Program-made: the position numbers and the translations under genes
Notes under the pieces: model-generated
What the model was told of the DNA's origin: nothing
What the model saw: the letters and a program-made list of their open reading frames with translations, nothing else
The model's database searches: none
Shown here: in pieces, positions 1 to 9,867 of the stretch
Position numbering within the stretch: position 1 is the first letter of the stretch
How the letters are laid out: each line of letters begins with the position of its first letter
Assembly: GCF_018688255.1 (NCBI RefSeq)
Contig: NZ_CP061314.1
Location: 620,001 to 684,000 of the forward strand
Direction of reading: 5' to 3'
Length of the DNA stretch: 64,000 bases
Source: Polynucleobacter corsicus
GTDB taxonomy: Bacteria > Pseudomonadota > Gammaproteobacteria > Burkholderiales > Burkholderiaceae

Positions 1-1
1 A

Positions 2-229
2 GCGCACGCAAAAGTCTTCTTTACTGTTTTAGGCGCTGAGCCTGAAGTAGCATTGAAGGCGCTCCAGGATAAAGCGGGTTACTTGCACTCTTTATTGTTT
101 AAGCGTTTGCATATTCATACCGTGCCAACCCTGCATTTTCATTACGACAGTTCTGTTGAGCATGGCATCGAGATGTCTCGCTTAATTGATCAAGCGGTCG
201 ATAGTGATCGCAAAGACGAGAACGCGTAA
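2..229 (+). CDS. rbfA: Ribosome-binding factor A, C-terminal part (cut by window start)
   Basis: The open frame enters from the left edge and stops at a TAA ending at 229, giving about 75 residues. The sequence (VFFTVLG near the start, then [16 protein letters not shown] and a HGIEMSRLI tail) matches the end of RbfA, a small KH-fold protein that binds the 30S subunit during late 16S rRNA maturation and cold adaptation. It lies 6 bp before truB, the usual rbfA-truB order of the nusA-infB operon. The start codon is outside the window. Confidence 0.9.
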   Translation, partial: AHAKVFFTVLGAEPEVALKALQDKAGYLHSLLFKRLHIHTVPTLHFHYDSSVEHGIEMSRLIDQAVDSDRKDENA

Positions 230-235
230 ATAGCC

Positions 236-1147
236 ATGTCTGTACGTATCGACGGCGTTGTCTTGCTTGATAAACCTGCTGGCATGAGCTCGCAAGGTGC
301 GGTCACGGCCGTGAAGCGTGCGTTCAATGCAGAAAAAGCTGGGCACACAGGTACTTTGGATCCAATGGCTACAGGCTTGCTACCCATTTGTTTGGGTGAA
401 GCAACTAAGTACTCTCAGGATTTATTGGAAGCTGATAAGACTTACATCGCTCAGGTGAAATTTGGTCAGCGTACCGATACTGGCGATGCTGAAGGCTTGG
501 TGATTGAAGAGTTACCGCTACCAGTGTTCGCTGATGAAATTGCCTTGAAGTTAGCGCTAGAGTCATTGCTACCAGCGTTTACCGGCCCCATCAGTCAGGT
601 TCCACCAATGTATTCTGCGCTCAAGCGCGATGGTAAACCTTTATATGAATATGCTCGTGCTGGTGTTGAGTTGGAGCGTGCACCACGAAATATTACGATT
701 CATGCCATCCGTTGGACTAATATCAATTGGCCTGAAGCTACTTTAGAAGTGAGCTGTAGCAAAGGTACTTACATTCGCGTCATAGCAGAAGATATTGGCA
801 AGGCATTAGGCTGTGGTGCACATTTGGTTGGCTTACGCCGTACTGAAGTTGGGCACCTGAATTTAGAGCAGTCTTTCACGATTGAATCTATTCAGAAAGG
901 CTTGCAAGATAGCTCTAGTTACATCTTACCAGTCGACGCACTCTTACAAACTCTGCCACATCTCACTGTAGATGAGCAGCAAGCAAAACGTTTAGAGATG
1001 GGCCAACGAGTTCCACTCAATTTACCCTCGATAGAAGCGCTAGTGCGTATCTATCGCGCAACTGCTGCTCCACACAATTTTATTGGTACTGGAGATTGGC
1101 GCTCTGGGGTATTGCATCCCAAGCGCTTGATTTCTTCAGCCCATTAA
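236..1147 (+). CDS. truB: tRNA pseudouridine(55) synthase TruB
   Basis: This 303-residue protein isomerises U55 in the T-loop of tRNAs to pseudouridine. The N-terminal LLDKPAGMSS segment and the HTGTLDPMATG motif are TruB hallmarks, and the aspartate of GTLD (about residue 42) is the catalytic nucleophile. The length is typical of the family. It follows rbfA after 6 bp and so belongs to the same translation-related operon. About 78 bp of AT-rich sequence separates it from typA. Confidence 0.97.
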   Translation: MSVRIDGVVLLDKPAGMSSQGAVTAVKRAFNAEKAGHTGTLDPMATGLLPICLGEATKYSQDLLEADKTYIAQVKFGQRTDTGDAEGLVIEELPLPVFADEIALKLALESLLPAFTGPISQVPPMYSALKRDGKPLYEYARAGVELERAPRNITIHAIRWTNINWPEATLEVSCSKGTYIRVIAEDIGKALGCGAHLVGLRRTEVGHLNLEQSFTIESIQKGLQDSSSYILPVDALLQTLPHLTVDEQQAKRLEMGQRVPLNLPSIEALVRIYRATAAPHNFIGTGDWRSGVLHPKRLISSAH

Positions 1148-1225
1148 TATTTTTGACTTATTAACTTATTAACTGATTAACCTTAATTAACCCGAATTTC
1201 ATATTCTTAACTTCAGAAGCTTCAC

Positions 1226-3043
1226 ATGACTAAACGCGCACTCCGTAATATCGCCATCATCGCCCACGTTGACCACGGTAAAACTACTTTGGTTGACCAA
1301 CTCTTGCGCCAATCTGGCACATTCCGCTCAAATGAAAAAATGACCGAACGCGTCATGGACTCAAATGACTTGGAAAAAGAGCGTGGCATTACTATTTTGT
1401 CCAAGAACTGTGCGGTGGAATACGACGGCACACACATCAACATTGTTGACACACCAGGACACGCCGACTTCGGTGGTGAAGTAGAGCGTGTGCTCTCCAT
1501 GGTTGACGGTGTTTTGCTTTTGGTTGACGCGGTTGAAGGCCCAATGCCACAAACTCGCTTTGTAACCAAGAAAGCTTTAGCTCTTGGTTTGAAGCCGATT
1601 GTGGTGATTAACAAGGTTGATCGTCCTGGCGCACGTTGTGACTATGTAATTAACGCTACTTTTGAATTGTTTGACAAACTAGGTGCCTCGGAAGAGCAGT
1701 TAGATTTCCCAATCATCTATGCATCAGGCTTGAATGGCTATGCAGGAACTACAGAAGATGTCCGTGAAGGTGATATGCGTCCATTGTTTGACGCTGTTCT
1801 GAAATACGTCCCTGTGCGTGATGATGATCCAGATGGTCCTTTGCAATTCCAGATTTCTTCAATCGACTACAACAGCTATGTCGGCAAGATTGGTGTTGGC
1901 CGTATTAGCCGTGGACGTGTGAAGTCAGGCATGGAAGTAGTCTGCATGAATGGTCCTGATGGCGTGCCATTTAAAGGCCGTATCAACCAAGTATTGAAAT
2001 TTAAAGGTTTAGAGCGTGAAATCGTTGACGAGGCATTTGCCGGAGATATTGCTCTAATCAACGGTATTGAAGAGTTAGCGATTGGTACAACGGTTTGTGC
2101 AGTTGATAAACCAGATCCATTGCCAATGCTCAAGATTGATGAGCCTACTTTAACCATGAACTTCATGGTGAACACTAGCCCATTGGCTGGTCGTGAAGGT
2201 AAGTTTGTGACTAGCCGCCAGATCCGTGAGCGTCTTGATCGTGAGCTCAAAGCCAATATGGCTTTGCGCGTAAAAGAAACTGATGATGACACCGTATTTG
2301 AAGTTTCAGGTCGTGGCGAATTGCACCTCACCATCTTGGTAGAGACTATGCGTCGTGAAGGCTATGAGATGGCGGTTTCCCGTCCTCGCGTTGTCTTCCA
2401 CGAAGAGAATGGCGTCAAGATGGAGCCGTACGAGAACTTAACAGTGGACGTAGAAGATGCTACTCAAGGTTCCGTAATGGAAGACTTGGGTAAGCGTAAG
2501 GGTGAGTTGCAAGATATGGTGAGTGACGGAAAAGGTCGTACCCGTCTTGAGTACCGTATTCCTGCGCGTGGCCTGATTGGCTTCCAAGGCGATTTCATGA
2601 CCATGACTCGCGGTAACGGTTTGATGAGTCATACATTTGATTCTTATGCTCCGGCTAAAGATGGCATCTTGGGCGAGCGTCATAACGGTGTATTGATTAG
2701 TCAAGATGATGGCGAAGCAGTTGCCTATGCAATTTGGAAGCTACAAGATCGCGGTCGTATGTTTGTAAAACACGGCGATCCTGTTTATGAAGGTATGGTG
2801 ATTGGTATTCATAGTCGCGATAACGACTTAGTTGTGAATCCGATCAAAGGTAAACAATTAACTAACGTACGTTCTTCAGGTACTGATGAGGCGGTTCGTT
2901 TGGTGACGCCAATCGATTTGACTTTGGAATATGCTGTTGAATTCATTAGCGATGATGAGTTGGTTGAAGTAACCCCTAAAAGCGTACGAATTCGTAAGCG
3001 TTATTTGAAAGAGCATGACCGTAAGAAGGCATCCCGCGAGTAA
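1226..3043 (+). CDS. typA: Ribosome-associated GTPase TypA/BipA
   Basis: This 605-residue translation-factor-like GTPase acts on ribosomes in stress and low-temperature growth. The N-terminal G domain has the G1 motif [10 protein letters not shown], the [16 protein letters not shown]3 region and NKVDRPGA (G4). EF-G-like domains and the BipA C-terminal domain follow, including [20 protein letters not shown]. Full length for the family, with no lesions. A hairpin terminator lies about 40 bp downstream, so the rbfA-truB-typA transcript probably ends here. Confidence 0.97.
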   Translation: MTKRALRNIAIIAHVDHGKTTLVDQLLRQSGTFRSNEKMTERVMDSNDLEKERGITILSKNCAVEYDGTHINIVDTPGHADFGGEVERVLSMVDGVLLLVDAVEGPMPQTRFVTKKALALGLKPIVVINKVDRPGARCDYVINATFELFDKLGASEEQLDFPIIYASGLNGYAGTTEDVREGDMRPLFDAVLKYVPVRDDDPDGPLQFQISSIDYNSYVGKIGVGRISRGRVKSGMEVVCMNGPDGVPFKGRINQVLKFKGLEREIVDEAFAGDIALINGIEELAIGTTVCAVDKPDPLPMLKIDEPTLTMNFMVNTSPLAGREGKFVTSRQIRERLDRELKANMALRVKETDDDTVFEVSGRGELHLTILVETMRREGYEMAVSRPRVVFHEENGVKMEPYENLTVDVEDATQGSVMEDLGKRKGELQDMVSDGKGRTRLEYRIPARGLIGFQGDFMTMTRGNGLMSHTFDSYAPAKDGILGERHNGVLISQDDGEAVAYAIWKLQDRGRMFVKHGDPVYEGMVIGIHSRDNDLVVNPIKGKQLTNVRSSGTDEAVRLVTPIDLTLEYAVEFISDDELVEVTPKSVRIRKRYLKEHDRKKASRE

Positions 3044-3083
3044 TTTCGCAAAGGTACTTTCAGAAGTCATCTAGCTGTTAAAT

Positions 3084-3113
3084 AAGAGTCACCCTTGGGT
3101 GGCTCTTGTTTTT
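3084..3113 (+). terminator. Rho-independent terminator after typA
   Basis: A roughly 9-bp stem (AGAGTCACC paired with GGTGGCTCT, one G-U pair) with a 4-nt loop is followed by a T-rich run. It lies between the typA stop and the tex start, in the orientation expected for typA. Confidence 0.85.
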
Positions 3114-3157
3114 CCCTCGTAGCAATATTCCTAAAACCTTAGTAAATTAATCATTTC

Positions 3158-5521
3158 ATGCTGCCATCCATCGAACAACGCCTTGCCCAAGAGTTATCTG
3201 CTAAACCGGCTCAAGTAGCTGCCGCTATCGCCCTGATGGATGAGGGCGCAACCGTTCCCTTTATTGCGCGTTATCGTAAAGAAGCAACCGGCGGTCTAGA
3301 CGATACGCAGTTGCGTTTACTAGAAGTTCGACTCGGTTATTTACGAGAGCTGGAAGAGCGCCGCAAGGCTATTGTTGCTTCAATAGAAGAGCAGGGCAAG
3401 ATGACTCCAGAACTACTTAAAGCAATCACGCTAGCCGAGGATAAGACGCGCCTAGAAGACCTCTATCTCCCTTATAAGCTCAAGCGTCGCACTAAGGCGC
3501 AAATTGCTTTAGAGGCTGGATTAGAGCCGCTAGCAAATGACTTATTAGCCAATCCCATGCTAGATCCTGAAGTGGAAGCGGTCAAATATCTTAAAGAGGC
3601 ATTTACATCGGATCAGGGTGATAACCCTGGTGTAGTTGATGCCAAGGCTGCCCTTGAAGGTGCGCGTCAGATTTTAATGGAGCGCTTTGCTGAAGATGCT
3701 GGATTGGTGCAATCACTCAGAACCTATTTGCAGGAGCATGGCGTGGTGGAATCCAAAGTCATTGCCGGCAAAGAGCAAGAGGGTGAGAAGTTCGCAGATT
3801 ACTTTGATTATTCAGAACCCATCTCAGCAATTCCATCGCATCGTGCCTTAGCTTTATTTAGGGGTCGGCGTGAGCAAATGCTAATGGTGAACTTGCGTCT
3901 AGATACTGAAGAAGAAAAGCCTAAATGGGATGCGCCACATAATCCTTGCGAATCCCGCATTGCTAATCAGTTCAAGATTAAAAACGAGGGCCGCCCTGCC
4001 GATCAGTGGCTCGCAGAGACCGTGCGCTGGACATGGCGCATCAAGTGCTCTATGCACTTGGAGTCTGAGCTCATGAGTGCTTTGCGTGAACGCTCTGAAG
4101 TTGAGGCGATTAATGTCTTCGCCCGTAATCTGAAGGATTTACTGCTTGCTGCACCTGCAGGACCAAAGGTTACTATTGGCCTAGATCCTGGCATGAGAAC
4201 CGGTGTCAAAGTTGCCGTGGTGGATGCGACCGGTAAGGTGGTAGATACCGATGTGATTTACCCGCATCAACCTAAAAATGATTGGGATGGCTCACTGCAT
4301 ACCCTTGCGAAACTTGCAGAAAAGCATCAGGCTAACCTGATCTCAATTGGCAACGGTACAGCCTCGCGTGAGACTGATAAGTTAGCCCAAGATTTAATCA
4401 AAGCTAAGCCCGAACTCAAGCTAACAAAAATTGTGGTCTCTGAAGCGGGAGCATCGGTTTACTCTGCCTCTGAGTACGCCTCAAAAGAATTGCCTGGCAT
4501 GGATGTATCTCTACGTGGAGCCGTATCGATTGCTAGAAGGCTGCAAGATCCTCTAGCTGAGCTGGTGAAGATTGATCCGAAGTCAATCGGTGTGGGTCAA
4601 TATCAGCATGATGTGATGCAGACTCAGTTAGCTAAGTCATTAGTGGCAGTAGTAGAGGATTGCGTCAATGCGGTAGGTGTTGATGTGAACACGGCATCAG
4701 CGCCATTATTGGCAAGAGTCTCAGGCTTGAGTAGCACAGTTGCTGAAGGTATCGTGACTTATCGAGATAGCAATGGCGCCTTTGAGACGCGAGCAGATTT
4801 GCGTAGCGTGCCACGCTTAGGCGAAAAGACTTTTGAGCAAGCGGCTGGTTTCTTGCGCATCATGAATGGCAAAGATCCTTTGGATGCATCTGCTGTCCAT
4901 CCAGAATCCTACCCTTTGGTAGAAAAGATTCTGAAAGATATCAAGAAAGGCGTCAAAGAGGTGATTGGCGATGCTGGAATACTCAAAGGACTTAACCCAG
5001 AAAAGTATGCTGATGAGAAATTTGGCCTTCCCACTGTTACTGACATCATTAAAGAGTTAGAAAAGCCCGGTCGTGATCCACGGCCGGAGTTCACTACAGC
5101 GACATTCAAAGATGGCATCGAAAAGATCAGTGACCTCAAAGCAGACATGATCTTAGAAGGCGTTGTCACCAACGTGGCAGCCTTCGGTGCTTTTGTTGAT
5201 ATTGGTGTCCATCAAGATGGACTCGTTCATATCTCTGCATTGGCAAACACTTTTGTTAAAGATCCGCATACGGTAGTTAAAGCGGGACAAGTTGTGAAGG
5301 TCAAAGTGCTTGAGGTAGATGAAAAACGCAAACGGATTGCATTAACAATGCGACTCTCTGATGAAGCGCCTAAAGTATCGGCAGGCTCAAAACCTGAGCA
5401 AAGGGCAAATAGACTTGGCACCCCAAGAACTCCAGAAGCTAGAAGACCGCAAGAAGATAGAAGGTCTGCGCCCCCAATGAATAATGCAATGGCAGATGCT
5501 TTACGCAAATTAAAGGGGTAA
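3158..5521 (+). CDS. tex: Tex family RNA-binding transcriptional accessory protein
   Basis: This 787-residue protein has the Tex architecture: an N-terminal helical region ([16 protein letters not shown]), a YqgF-like RNase H fold ([18 protein letters not shown] from about residue 345), helix-hairpin-helix segments ([19 protein letters not shown]) and a C-terminal S1 domain at about residues 660-735 ([20 protein letters not shown]). Tex binds nucleic acid and influences transcription; its biochemical role is incompletely known. The basic, low-complexity tail after S1 is common in the family. Single-gene unit between the typA terminator and a toxin-antitoxin pair. Confidence 0.95.
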   Translation: MLPSIEQRLAQELSAKPAQVAAAIALMDEGATVPFIARYRKEATGGLDDTQLRLLEVRLGYLRELEERRKAIVASIEEQGKMTPELLKAITLAEDKTRLEDLYLPYKLKRRTKAQIALEAGLEPLANDLLANPMLDPEVEAVKYLKEAFTSDQGDNPGVVDAKAALEGARQILMERFAEDAGLVQSLRTYLQEHGVVESKVIAGKEQEGEKFADYFDYSEPISAIPSHRALALFRGRREQMLMVNLRLDTEEEKPKWDAPHNPCESRIANQFKIKNEGRPADQWLAETVRWTWRIKCSMHLESELMSALRERSEVEAINVFARNLKDLLLAAPAGPKVTIGLDPGMRTGVKVAVVDATGKVVDTDVIYPHQPKNDWDGSLHTLAKLAEKHQANLISIGNGTASRETDKLAQDLIKAKPELKLTKIVVSEAGASVYSASEYASKELPGMDVSLRGAVSIARRLQDPLAELVKIDPKSIGVGQYQHDVMQTQLAKSLVAVVEDCVNAVGVDVNTASAPLLARVSGLSSTVAEGIVTYRDSNGAFETRADLRSVPRLGEKTFEQAAGFLRIMNGKDPLDASAVHPESYPLVEKILKDIKKGVKEVIGDAGILKGLNPEKYADEKFGLPTVTDIIKELEKPGRDPRPEFTTATFKDGIEKISDLKADMILEGVVTNVAAFGAFVDIGVHQDGLVHISALANTFVKDPHTVVKAGQVVKVKVLEVDEKRKRIALTMRLSDEAPKVSAGSKPEQRANRLGTPRTPEARRPQEDRRSAPPMNNAMADALRKLKG

Positions 5522-5601
5522 ATCTCTCCTCAAAGAGGATCTTGAGCCCCTAAGAATAATGTAGTAACATTGCTACATTAACTATGTTTGTGGAGGCTTC
5601 A

Positions 5602-5856
5602 ATGATCACCACTTTATCGAGCCGAGAGTTTAATCAAGATACTGGTAGGGCTAAAAAAGCATCTGAAACAGGCCCAGTTTTTATTACTGATCGGGGTAGG
5701 CCTGCACATGTATTGATGACTTTTTCAGACTACCAGCGAGTCCTGGGAAAAAGAAAAAACATGTGCGATCTTTTGGGGGTGAAAGGTGCGGGTGAAATTC
5801 AATTTGAGCCCGCGAAAGTGCAAGGCCTCATCAAGTCCATTGGAGATTCTTTGTAA
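5602..5856 (+). CDS. Phd/YefM-type antitoxin
   Basis: Small 84-residue protein beginning MITTLSSREFNQD with a following GPVFITDRGRPAHVLM stretch, characteristic of the Phd/YefM antitoxin DNA-binding fold. It should bind and neutralise the PIN toxin encoded immediately downstream and repress its own promoter. An in-frame ATG exists at 5584, but the ATG at 5602 has a GGAGG 5 bp upstream and matches the family start, so I chose it. The stop codon overlaps the next start by one base, typical of translational coupling in toxin-antitoxin pairs. Confidence 0.88.
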   Translation: MITTLSSREFNQDTGRAKKASETGPVFITDRGRPAHVLMTFSDYQRVLGKRKNMCDLLGVKGAGEIQFEPAKVQGLIKSIGDSL

Positions 5857-6272
5857 TGTATTTATTGGATACCAATGTTGTATCTGAGTTGAGGAAATCA
5901 GCTGATGGTCGAATCAATCAGGGCGTTCAGTCTTGGGCTGAAGCAATCTTTCCAGAATTAATGTTTATTTCTGCGATCACAGTATTGGAATTAGAAATCG
6001 GTGTTTTACAAATTGAGCGCCGAGATAAAAAACAGGGGGCAGTACTTAGAAGCTGGCTAAATCACAATGTCTTGCCAGCATTCTCCGAGAGAGTCTTGCC
6101 AGTTGATCTGGCTGTTGCCCAACGCTGCGCTAGCCTTCATGTGCCCAATCCTAAATCGGAGCGAGATGCCATGATTGCAGCTTCTGCTATTGAGAGTCGA
6201 ATGACTATCGTCACCAGAAACGTATCTGATTTTAGTCAATCAGGTGCAAAGGTTTTTGATCCTTGGATTTAG
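5856..6272 (+). CDS. VapC-type PIN-domain toxin
   Basis: This 138-residue PIN-domain protein is a predicted metal-dependent ribonuclease toxin. The first acidic residue lies in YLLDTNVVSELRK. Further conserved acids are in the VLELEIGV segment, in the SERDAMIAASAI helix and in the TRNVSDF motif near the C terminus. All acidic positions expected of an active PIN site appear to be present. It overlaps the antitoxin stop by one base (TAATG), so the two form one operon. The usual targets of VapC toxins are tRNAs or rRNA; the target here cannot be read from sequence. Confidence 0.9.
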   Translation: MYLLDTNVVSELRKSADGRINQGVQSWAEAIFPELMFISAITVLELEIGVLQIERRDKKQGAVLRSWLNHNVLPAFSERVLPVDLAVAQRCASLHVPNPKSERDAMIAASAIESRMTIVTRNVSDFSQSGAKVFDPWI

Positions 6273-6313
6273 TGCATCATATCAGCGTACAAGTTTGAGG
6301 AGTGAAAAAACAC

Positions 6314-7072
6314 ATGACCCCAATAAAGCACTTTCTTTTGGCCTTGCTCGCTCTGTATGCCTCTGCTTCTTTAGCGCAATCACCACCAACAGTAGCCGCA
6401 GCCTCAGACCTCAAGTTTGCCCTAGAAGAAATTGCTGCTAACTATAAGGCCGATAAAGGGCAAGAGGTGAGGTTGGTATTTGGTTCATCTGGCGTGCTCT
6501 GGCAGCAAGTTAAAAACGGAGCACCCTTTGGTTTGCTGATGTCTGCAGATGAGGCGTATATAGATGACTTATATAAAAATGGCTTAACAGTAGATCAGGG
6601 CAGTCTTTACGCTATCGGCAGAATAGCCCTCTTGCAGAAAAAGGGTCATCCAATCAAGCTTGCTACAGATAAAGATGGTTTGATTAAGGCAATCAAAGAG
6701 GCTAAGAAAATTGCTATAGCCAATCCAGAGCACGCGCCTTACGGCAGGGCCGCAAAAGAATATCTCATTAGCATTGGAGCTTGGGATTTAGTCCAGCCTA
6801 AGTTGGTATTTGGAGAAAACATTTCACAAGCAACCATGTTTGCCTTAACGGGCTCTGCAGATTTTGCAATTTCAGCTCTATCTTTAGCTATATCACCCCA
6901 AGTGCAAGCGCAATCTAGCTATACATTGATACCGGATCATTTACATAAGCCCTTGAGGCAAAAGATGGCCTTGATCAAAAATAGCGCATCTAGCGCTAAG
7001 AATTTTTATCAATACCTGCAAGAGCCTAAGTCTCGGCAAATCATGAGTAGGTATGGCTTCATTGCCCCGTAG
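6314..7072 (+). CDS. ModA-like periplasmic molybdate/oxyanion-binding protein (orphan)
   Basis: About 252 residues with a clear signal peptide (hydrophobic FLLALLALYASASLA followed by Q-S-P). The mature part begins VAAASDLKFALEEIAANY, the hallmark of ModA-type substrate-binding proteins; these bind tetrahedral oxyanions, classically molybdate or tungstate, for an ABC importer. A GTG at 6302 is also in frame, but it overlaps the GAGGAG ribosome-binding site, so the ATG at 6314 is preferred. No modB or modC permease or ATPase gene is nearby. The gene is followed closely by an arsenic operon on the same strand. Substrate is therefore uncertain. Confidence 0.8.
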   Translation: MTPIKHFLLALLALYASASLAQSPPTVAAASDLKFALEEIAANYKADKGQEVRLVFGSSGVLWQQVKNGAPFGLLMSADEAYIDDLYKNGLTVDQGSLYAIGRIALLQKKGHPIKLATDKDGLIKAIKEAKKIAIANPEHAPYGRAAKEYLISIGAWDLVQPKLVFGENISQATMFALTGSADFAISALSLAISPQVQAQSSYTLIPDHLHKPLRQKMALIKNSASSAKNFYQYLQEPKSRQIMSRYGFIAP

Positions 7073-7091
7073 TCATCTATTTGTAATATAG

Positions 7092-7107
7092 TTCGATTAT
7101 TGTCGAA
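7092..7107 (+). promoter_or_regulatory. Inverted repeat, probable ArsR operator
   Basis: TTCGA and TCGAA arms around a 6-bp centre (TTATTG) lie just 2 bp before the arsR start codon. Position and symmetry fit an autoregulatory ArsR operator. It also means arsR has no obvious Shine-Dalgarno sequence and may be read from a very short leader. Confidence 0.5.
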
Positions 7108-7109
7108 TT

Positions 7110-7439
7110 ATGAAAAATACCGAAGCCATTTTGGCATTCATGGCGCTGGGGCAAGAATCGCGCTTAAACGTCTATCGCCTCATCGTTCAAAAGGGTGATC
7201 AAGGTTTATTGCCCTCGCAAATCCATGAAATGTTGGGTATTCCCAATGCGACCCTCAGCTTTCATCTAAAAGAGCTCTATCAAGCGAATCTGATTACTGT
7301 TGAGCGTCAAAGCCGCAATCTCATCTACCGTCCAAACCCAGGGATAGTGGAAGAGCTAAGTCAATTCCTGCTAGCTAACTGCTGCGGCGGTAAGCCATGC
7401 AAAACCACGAAAACCATCAAGAAGGTGAAAGCCCAATGA
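7110..7439 (+). CDS. arsR: ArsR family arsenic-responsive repressor
   Basis: This 109-residue winged-helix repressor has a recognition region IPNATLSFHLKELYQANLI and a wing VERQSRNLIY. It lacks the classic ELCVCDLC metal site in the DNA-binding helix. Instead, cysteines occur at about positions 91, 92 and 97 in a C-terminal NCCGGKPC segment. This layout resembles the As(III)-binding Cys triad known from the Acidithiobacillus ferrooxidans ArsR type. The stop overlaps the arsC start (ATGA), so expression is coupled. Arsenite binding should release the operator and induce arsC and acr3. Confidence 0.92.
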   Translation: MKNTEAILAFMALGQESRLNVYRLIVQKGDQGLLPSQIHEMLGIPNATLSFHLKELYQANLITVERQSRNLIYRPNPGIVEELSQFLLANCCGGKPCKTTKTIKKVKAQ

Positions 7440-7915
7440 AGCAGTACAACATCCTTTTCTTATGTACCCATAACTCTGCTCGATCGATCTTAGGTGAGGC
7501 TTTAGCATCCACTCACCCAAGCGGTAAATTGATAGGGTATTCAGCAGGCTCTACTCCGGGCACAAGCGTTAATCCTATTGCTGCTGACATTGCAGAAGAA
7601 TTGGGTATGGACCGCACTCTTTTGAGGTCGAAGAGCTGGGATGAATTTGCTCTACCAGACTCTCCAAAGATGGATTTTATTGTGACAGTTTGCGATAACG
7701 CCGCTGGCGAAGTGTGCCCATTTTGGCCGGGTCAGCCTGCGACAGCGCATTGGGGATTCCCTGATCCATCCCAAGTGCAAGGTACTGATTTAGAGAAAAA
7801 AGCGGCTTTTAATGAGGTGAAGAATGGCCTTAAAAGACGTTTAGATATTTTAGCTGCAATGCCATTGGAAAAACTTGACTCTATGAGCCTTAAAGAGATT
7901 CACACATCAATCTAA
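7436..7915 (+). CDS. arsC: Arsenate reductase, low-molecular-weight phosphatase type
   Basis: 159-residue cytoplasmic enzyme reducing arsenate to arsenite. The P-loop [10 protein letters not shown] (CX5R, Cys10 as nucleophile) identifies the phosphatase-fold ArsC class. Two further cysteines in [15 protein letters not shown] (about 86 and 94) are the expected redox pair that relays electrons, usually from thioredoxin. I chose the ATG at 7436, which overlaps the arsR stop and gives the canonical N terminus; a longer frame upstream would run inside arsR. The product arsenite is exported by the Acr3 pump encoded 8 bp downstream. Confidence 0.93.
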   Translation: MKQYNILFLCTHNSARSILGEALASTHPSGKLIGYSAGSTPGTSVNPIAADIAEELGMDRTLLRSKSWDEFALPDSPKMDFIVTVCDNAAGEVCPFWPGQPATAHWGFPDPSQVQGTDLEKKAAFNEVKNGLKRRLDILAAMPLEKLDSMSLKEIHTSI

Positions 7916-7923
7916 ATACAAGC

Positions 7924-8973
7924 ATGAATAGCATAACTAAAAAACTCTCCTTCCTAGATCGCTATTTAACGGTCTGGATCTTTGCGGCAATGGCCTTAGG
8001 CATTGCCTTGGGTCACTTTATTCCAGATGTGGAAAGGTTTATTAACCTCTTTCAGGTCGGAACAACCAATCTCCCAATTGCTATTGGTTTGATATTGATG
8101 ATGTATCCACCATTTGCCAAGGTTCGTTACGAAGACTTGCCAGATGTATTTAAAGATAAGCGCATTTTTCTGATCTCACTATTGATGAACTGGATTATTG
8201 CGCCAACTTTAATGTTCTTTTTGGCGATTACATTTGTTCCTGATCAGCCAGAGTATATGGCCGGCCTCATCTTGATTGGAATCGCACCGTGTGTTGCGAT
8301 GGTGATTATTTGGAATGATCTAGCCAAGGGCTCTACTGAATATGCTGCTGGCTTGGTAGCATTTAATGCCATTTTTCAGGTGCTGTTCTTTAGTGTCTAT
8401 GCTTATTTCTTTCTCACTGTCTTACCTCCTTATTTTGGACTCGTTGGATCAAGTGTCAGCATAGGTATGGGGCAGATTGCACAGAGTGTATTTATCTATT
8501 TAGGCATTCCTTGTATCGCAGGAATATTGACTAGGGTGGTGATGCTCAAGTTCATGACTAAAGCGCATTATCACGAGCAGTTTGTACCTCGCATTGGTAA
8601 GCTCACCCTGATTGCCTTGCTCTTTACCATCGTCGTGATGTTTAGCCTCAAAGGCGGGGTGATTTTGACGCTCCCGATGGACGTCCTTACCATCGCCGTT
8701 CCATTACTCATCTTCTTTCTGATCATGTTCTTACTGACATTCTTTGTCACTGGCAAGATGGGGATTGATTACCAGCGTTGCTGCACGCTCTCATTTACTG
8801 CTTCGAGTAATAACTTTGAATTGGCGATTGCTGTGGCGATTGCGGTATTTGGAATCAACTCCGGAGCAGCCTTTGCAGCAGTCATAGGGCCCTTAGTAGA
8901 GGTGCCCATCATGATTGGCTTAGTTACTGTGGCCTTATGGTTTAAAGGGCGCTATTTCTCAAGAAGCGTTTAA
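7924..8973 (+). CDS. acr3: Acr3-type arsenite efflux transporter
   Basis: 349-residue, about ten-helix inner-membrane protein. [19 protein letters not shown] at the N terminus and [18 protein letters not shown], with the essential Cys at about residue 123, are signature Acr3 motifs; [20 protein letters not shown] is the second conserved block. It exports As(III) using the proton gradient. Last gene of arsR-arsC-acr3. No obvious terminator is visible immediately downstream. Confidence 0.94.
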   Translation: MNSITKKLSFLDRYLTVWIFAAMALGIALGHFIPDVERFINLFQVGTTNLPIAIGLILMMYPPFAKVRYEDLPDVFKDKRIFLISLLMNWIIAPTLMFFLAITFVPDQPEYMAGLILIGIAPCVAMVIIWNDLAKGSTEYAAGLVAFNAIFQVLFFSVYAYFFLTVLPPYFGLVGSSVSIGMGQIAQSVFIYLGIPCIAGILTRVVMLKFMTKAHYHEQFVPRIGKLTLIALLFTIVVMFSLKGGVILTLPMDVLTIAVPLLIFFLIMFLLTFFVTGKMGIDYQRCCTLSFTASSNNFELAIAVAIAVFGINSGAAFAAVIGPLVEVPIMIGLVTVALWFKGRYFSRSV

Positions 8974-9008
8974 GTTGCAGGATTTGCAGTTCTCATTCGG
9001 CAAGTTTT

Positions 9009-9257
9009 TTATGCTCTGTAAGGTCTAACTAGATTCTCTAAACCAAAGGCATCATTTGCATGCCTGAGTTGGTCAATAGACTCTCTCAGCGCTTTTACTT
9101 CTTTGCATTTGAGTTTTTGAAGTTTCTGACGATCCATGCCGTAGGTATCGACTAGGTAGCGAATTCTAGTTAAGCATATTTGTAGACGAATAAGCCAGTA
9201 GATCGCAAATATCCCCGGTGCGAATAAGAGCAACAAAATACTCATTGAAGAATCCAT
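9009..9257 (-). CDS. Small hypothetical single-pass membrane protein
   Basis: About 82 residues beginning MDSSMSILLLLFAPGIFAIYWLIRLQI, so one N-terminal transmembrane helix, followed by a charged helical tail rich in K, E and R. I do not recognise the family. A longer frame to 9272 would begin inside the stem of the terminator of the upstream usp gene, so ATG 9257 or the internal ATG at 9245 is more likely. No strong ribosome-binding site is visible, and it could be a weakly expressed gene. Confidence 0.5.
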   Translation of the reverse strand: MDSSMSILLLLFAPGIFAIYWLIRLQICLTRIRYLVDTYGMDRQKLQKLKCKEVKALRESIDQLRHANDAFGLENLVRPYRA

Positions 9258-9283
9258 AAAAAAGACCGTCACTTAGACGGTCT
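9256..9283 (-). terminator. Terminator after the universal stress protein gene
   Basis: Read on the minus strand, AGACCGTC and GACGGTCT form an 8-bp stem with a 5-nt loop, followed by a run of six T residues. It ends the usp transcript about 35 bp after its stop codon. Confidence 0.85.
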
Positions 9284-9316
9284 ATTGAAAATAATCTAGC
9301 GATGCACTTTTTAAGC

Positions 9317-9742
9317 TTACTTGACTAATAAAACAGCTTGCTTGGCTGTATTGCTGACTCTCTGAGCAACAGAACCCATCATGGTATCGACAATACCACT
9401 GCGACCTTTTGAGCCCATGACGATCAGATCAAACTTTTCTTTATTAGCGAGTGCAATAATTTCGTTGACAATATTGCCGCGCTTAATGACCATGCTGTGT
9501 TTTATGCCAGCCGTATCTAATACCTTTTGGGCCCCCTTGAGTTCTTTCTCACTCACTTCTCGGAGGTAATCATCGATTACGCTATTTGCCACAAATTGCT
9601 TCACATGACCAAGGCCAATATCATCATGAACGCTAATTAATGTCACCGTGCACTTGCTGCGCAAATCTTTTACTAATTTCACAACATACTTAGCTGCATT
9701 AAGTGAAGATTTGGAGCCGTCAACTGGTAATAGAATTTTCAT
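9317..9742 (-). CDS. Universal stress protein, UspA family
   Basis: 141-residue single-domain Usp. The N terminus KILLPVDGSKSSLNAAKYV and the C-terminal ATP-binding signature G-2X-G-9X-G-S (in VMGSKGRSGIVDTMMGS) are both intact, so this belongs to the nucleotide-binding subgroup. Such cytoplasmic proteins accumulate under starvation or stress; the specific role is not readable. Monocistronic, with its own terminator. Confidence 0.93.
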   Translation of the reverse strand: MKILLPVDGSKSSLNAAKYVVKLVKDLRSKCTVTLISVHDDIGLGHVKQFVANSVIDDYLREVSEKELKGAQKVLDTAGIKHSMVIKRGNIVNEIIALANKEKFDLIVMGSKGRSGIVDTMMGSVAQRVSNTAKQAVLLVK

Positions 9743-9867
9743 AACACCCTTATTTTTATAGTAAATAAATTAGAACCTCATGGATTCAATTTACTCTCTA
9801 TATCCTCGTAAATCCACAAAGCTTTTTAATACCCTACTAATTTATGCATCCATTTCTTGAGAGGGAT

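Noticed and set aside
5523..5545. Small CCTC/GAGG hairpin after tex
   Set aside because: Five-bp stem with no T run.
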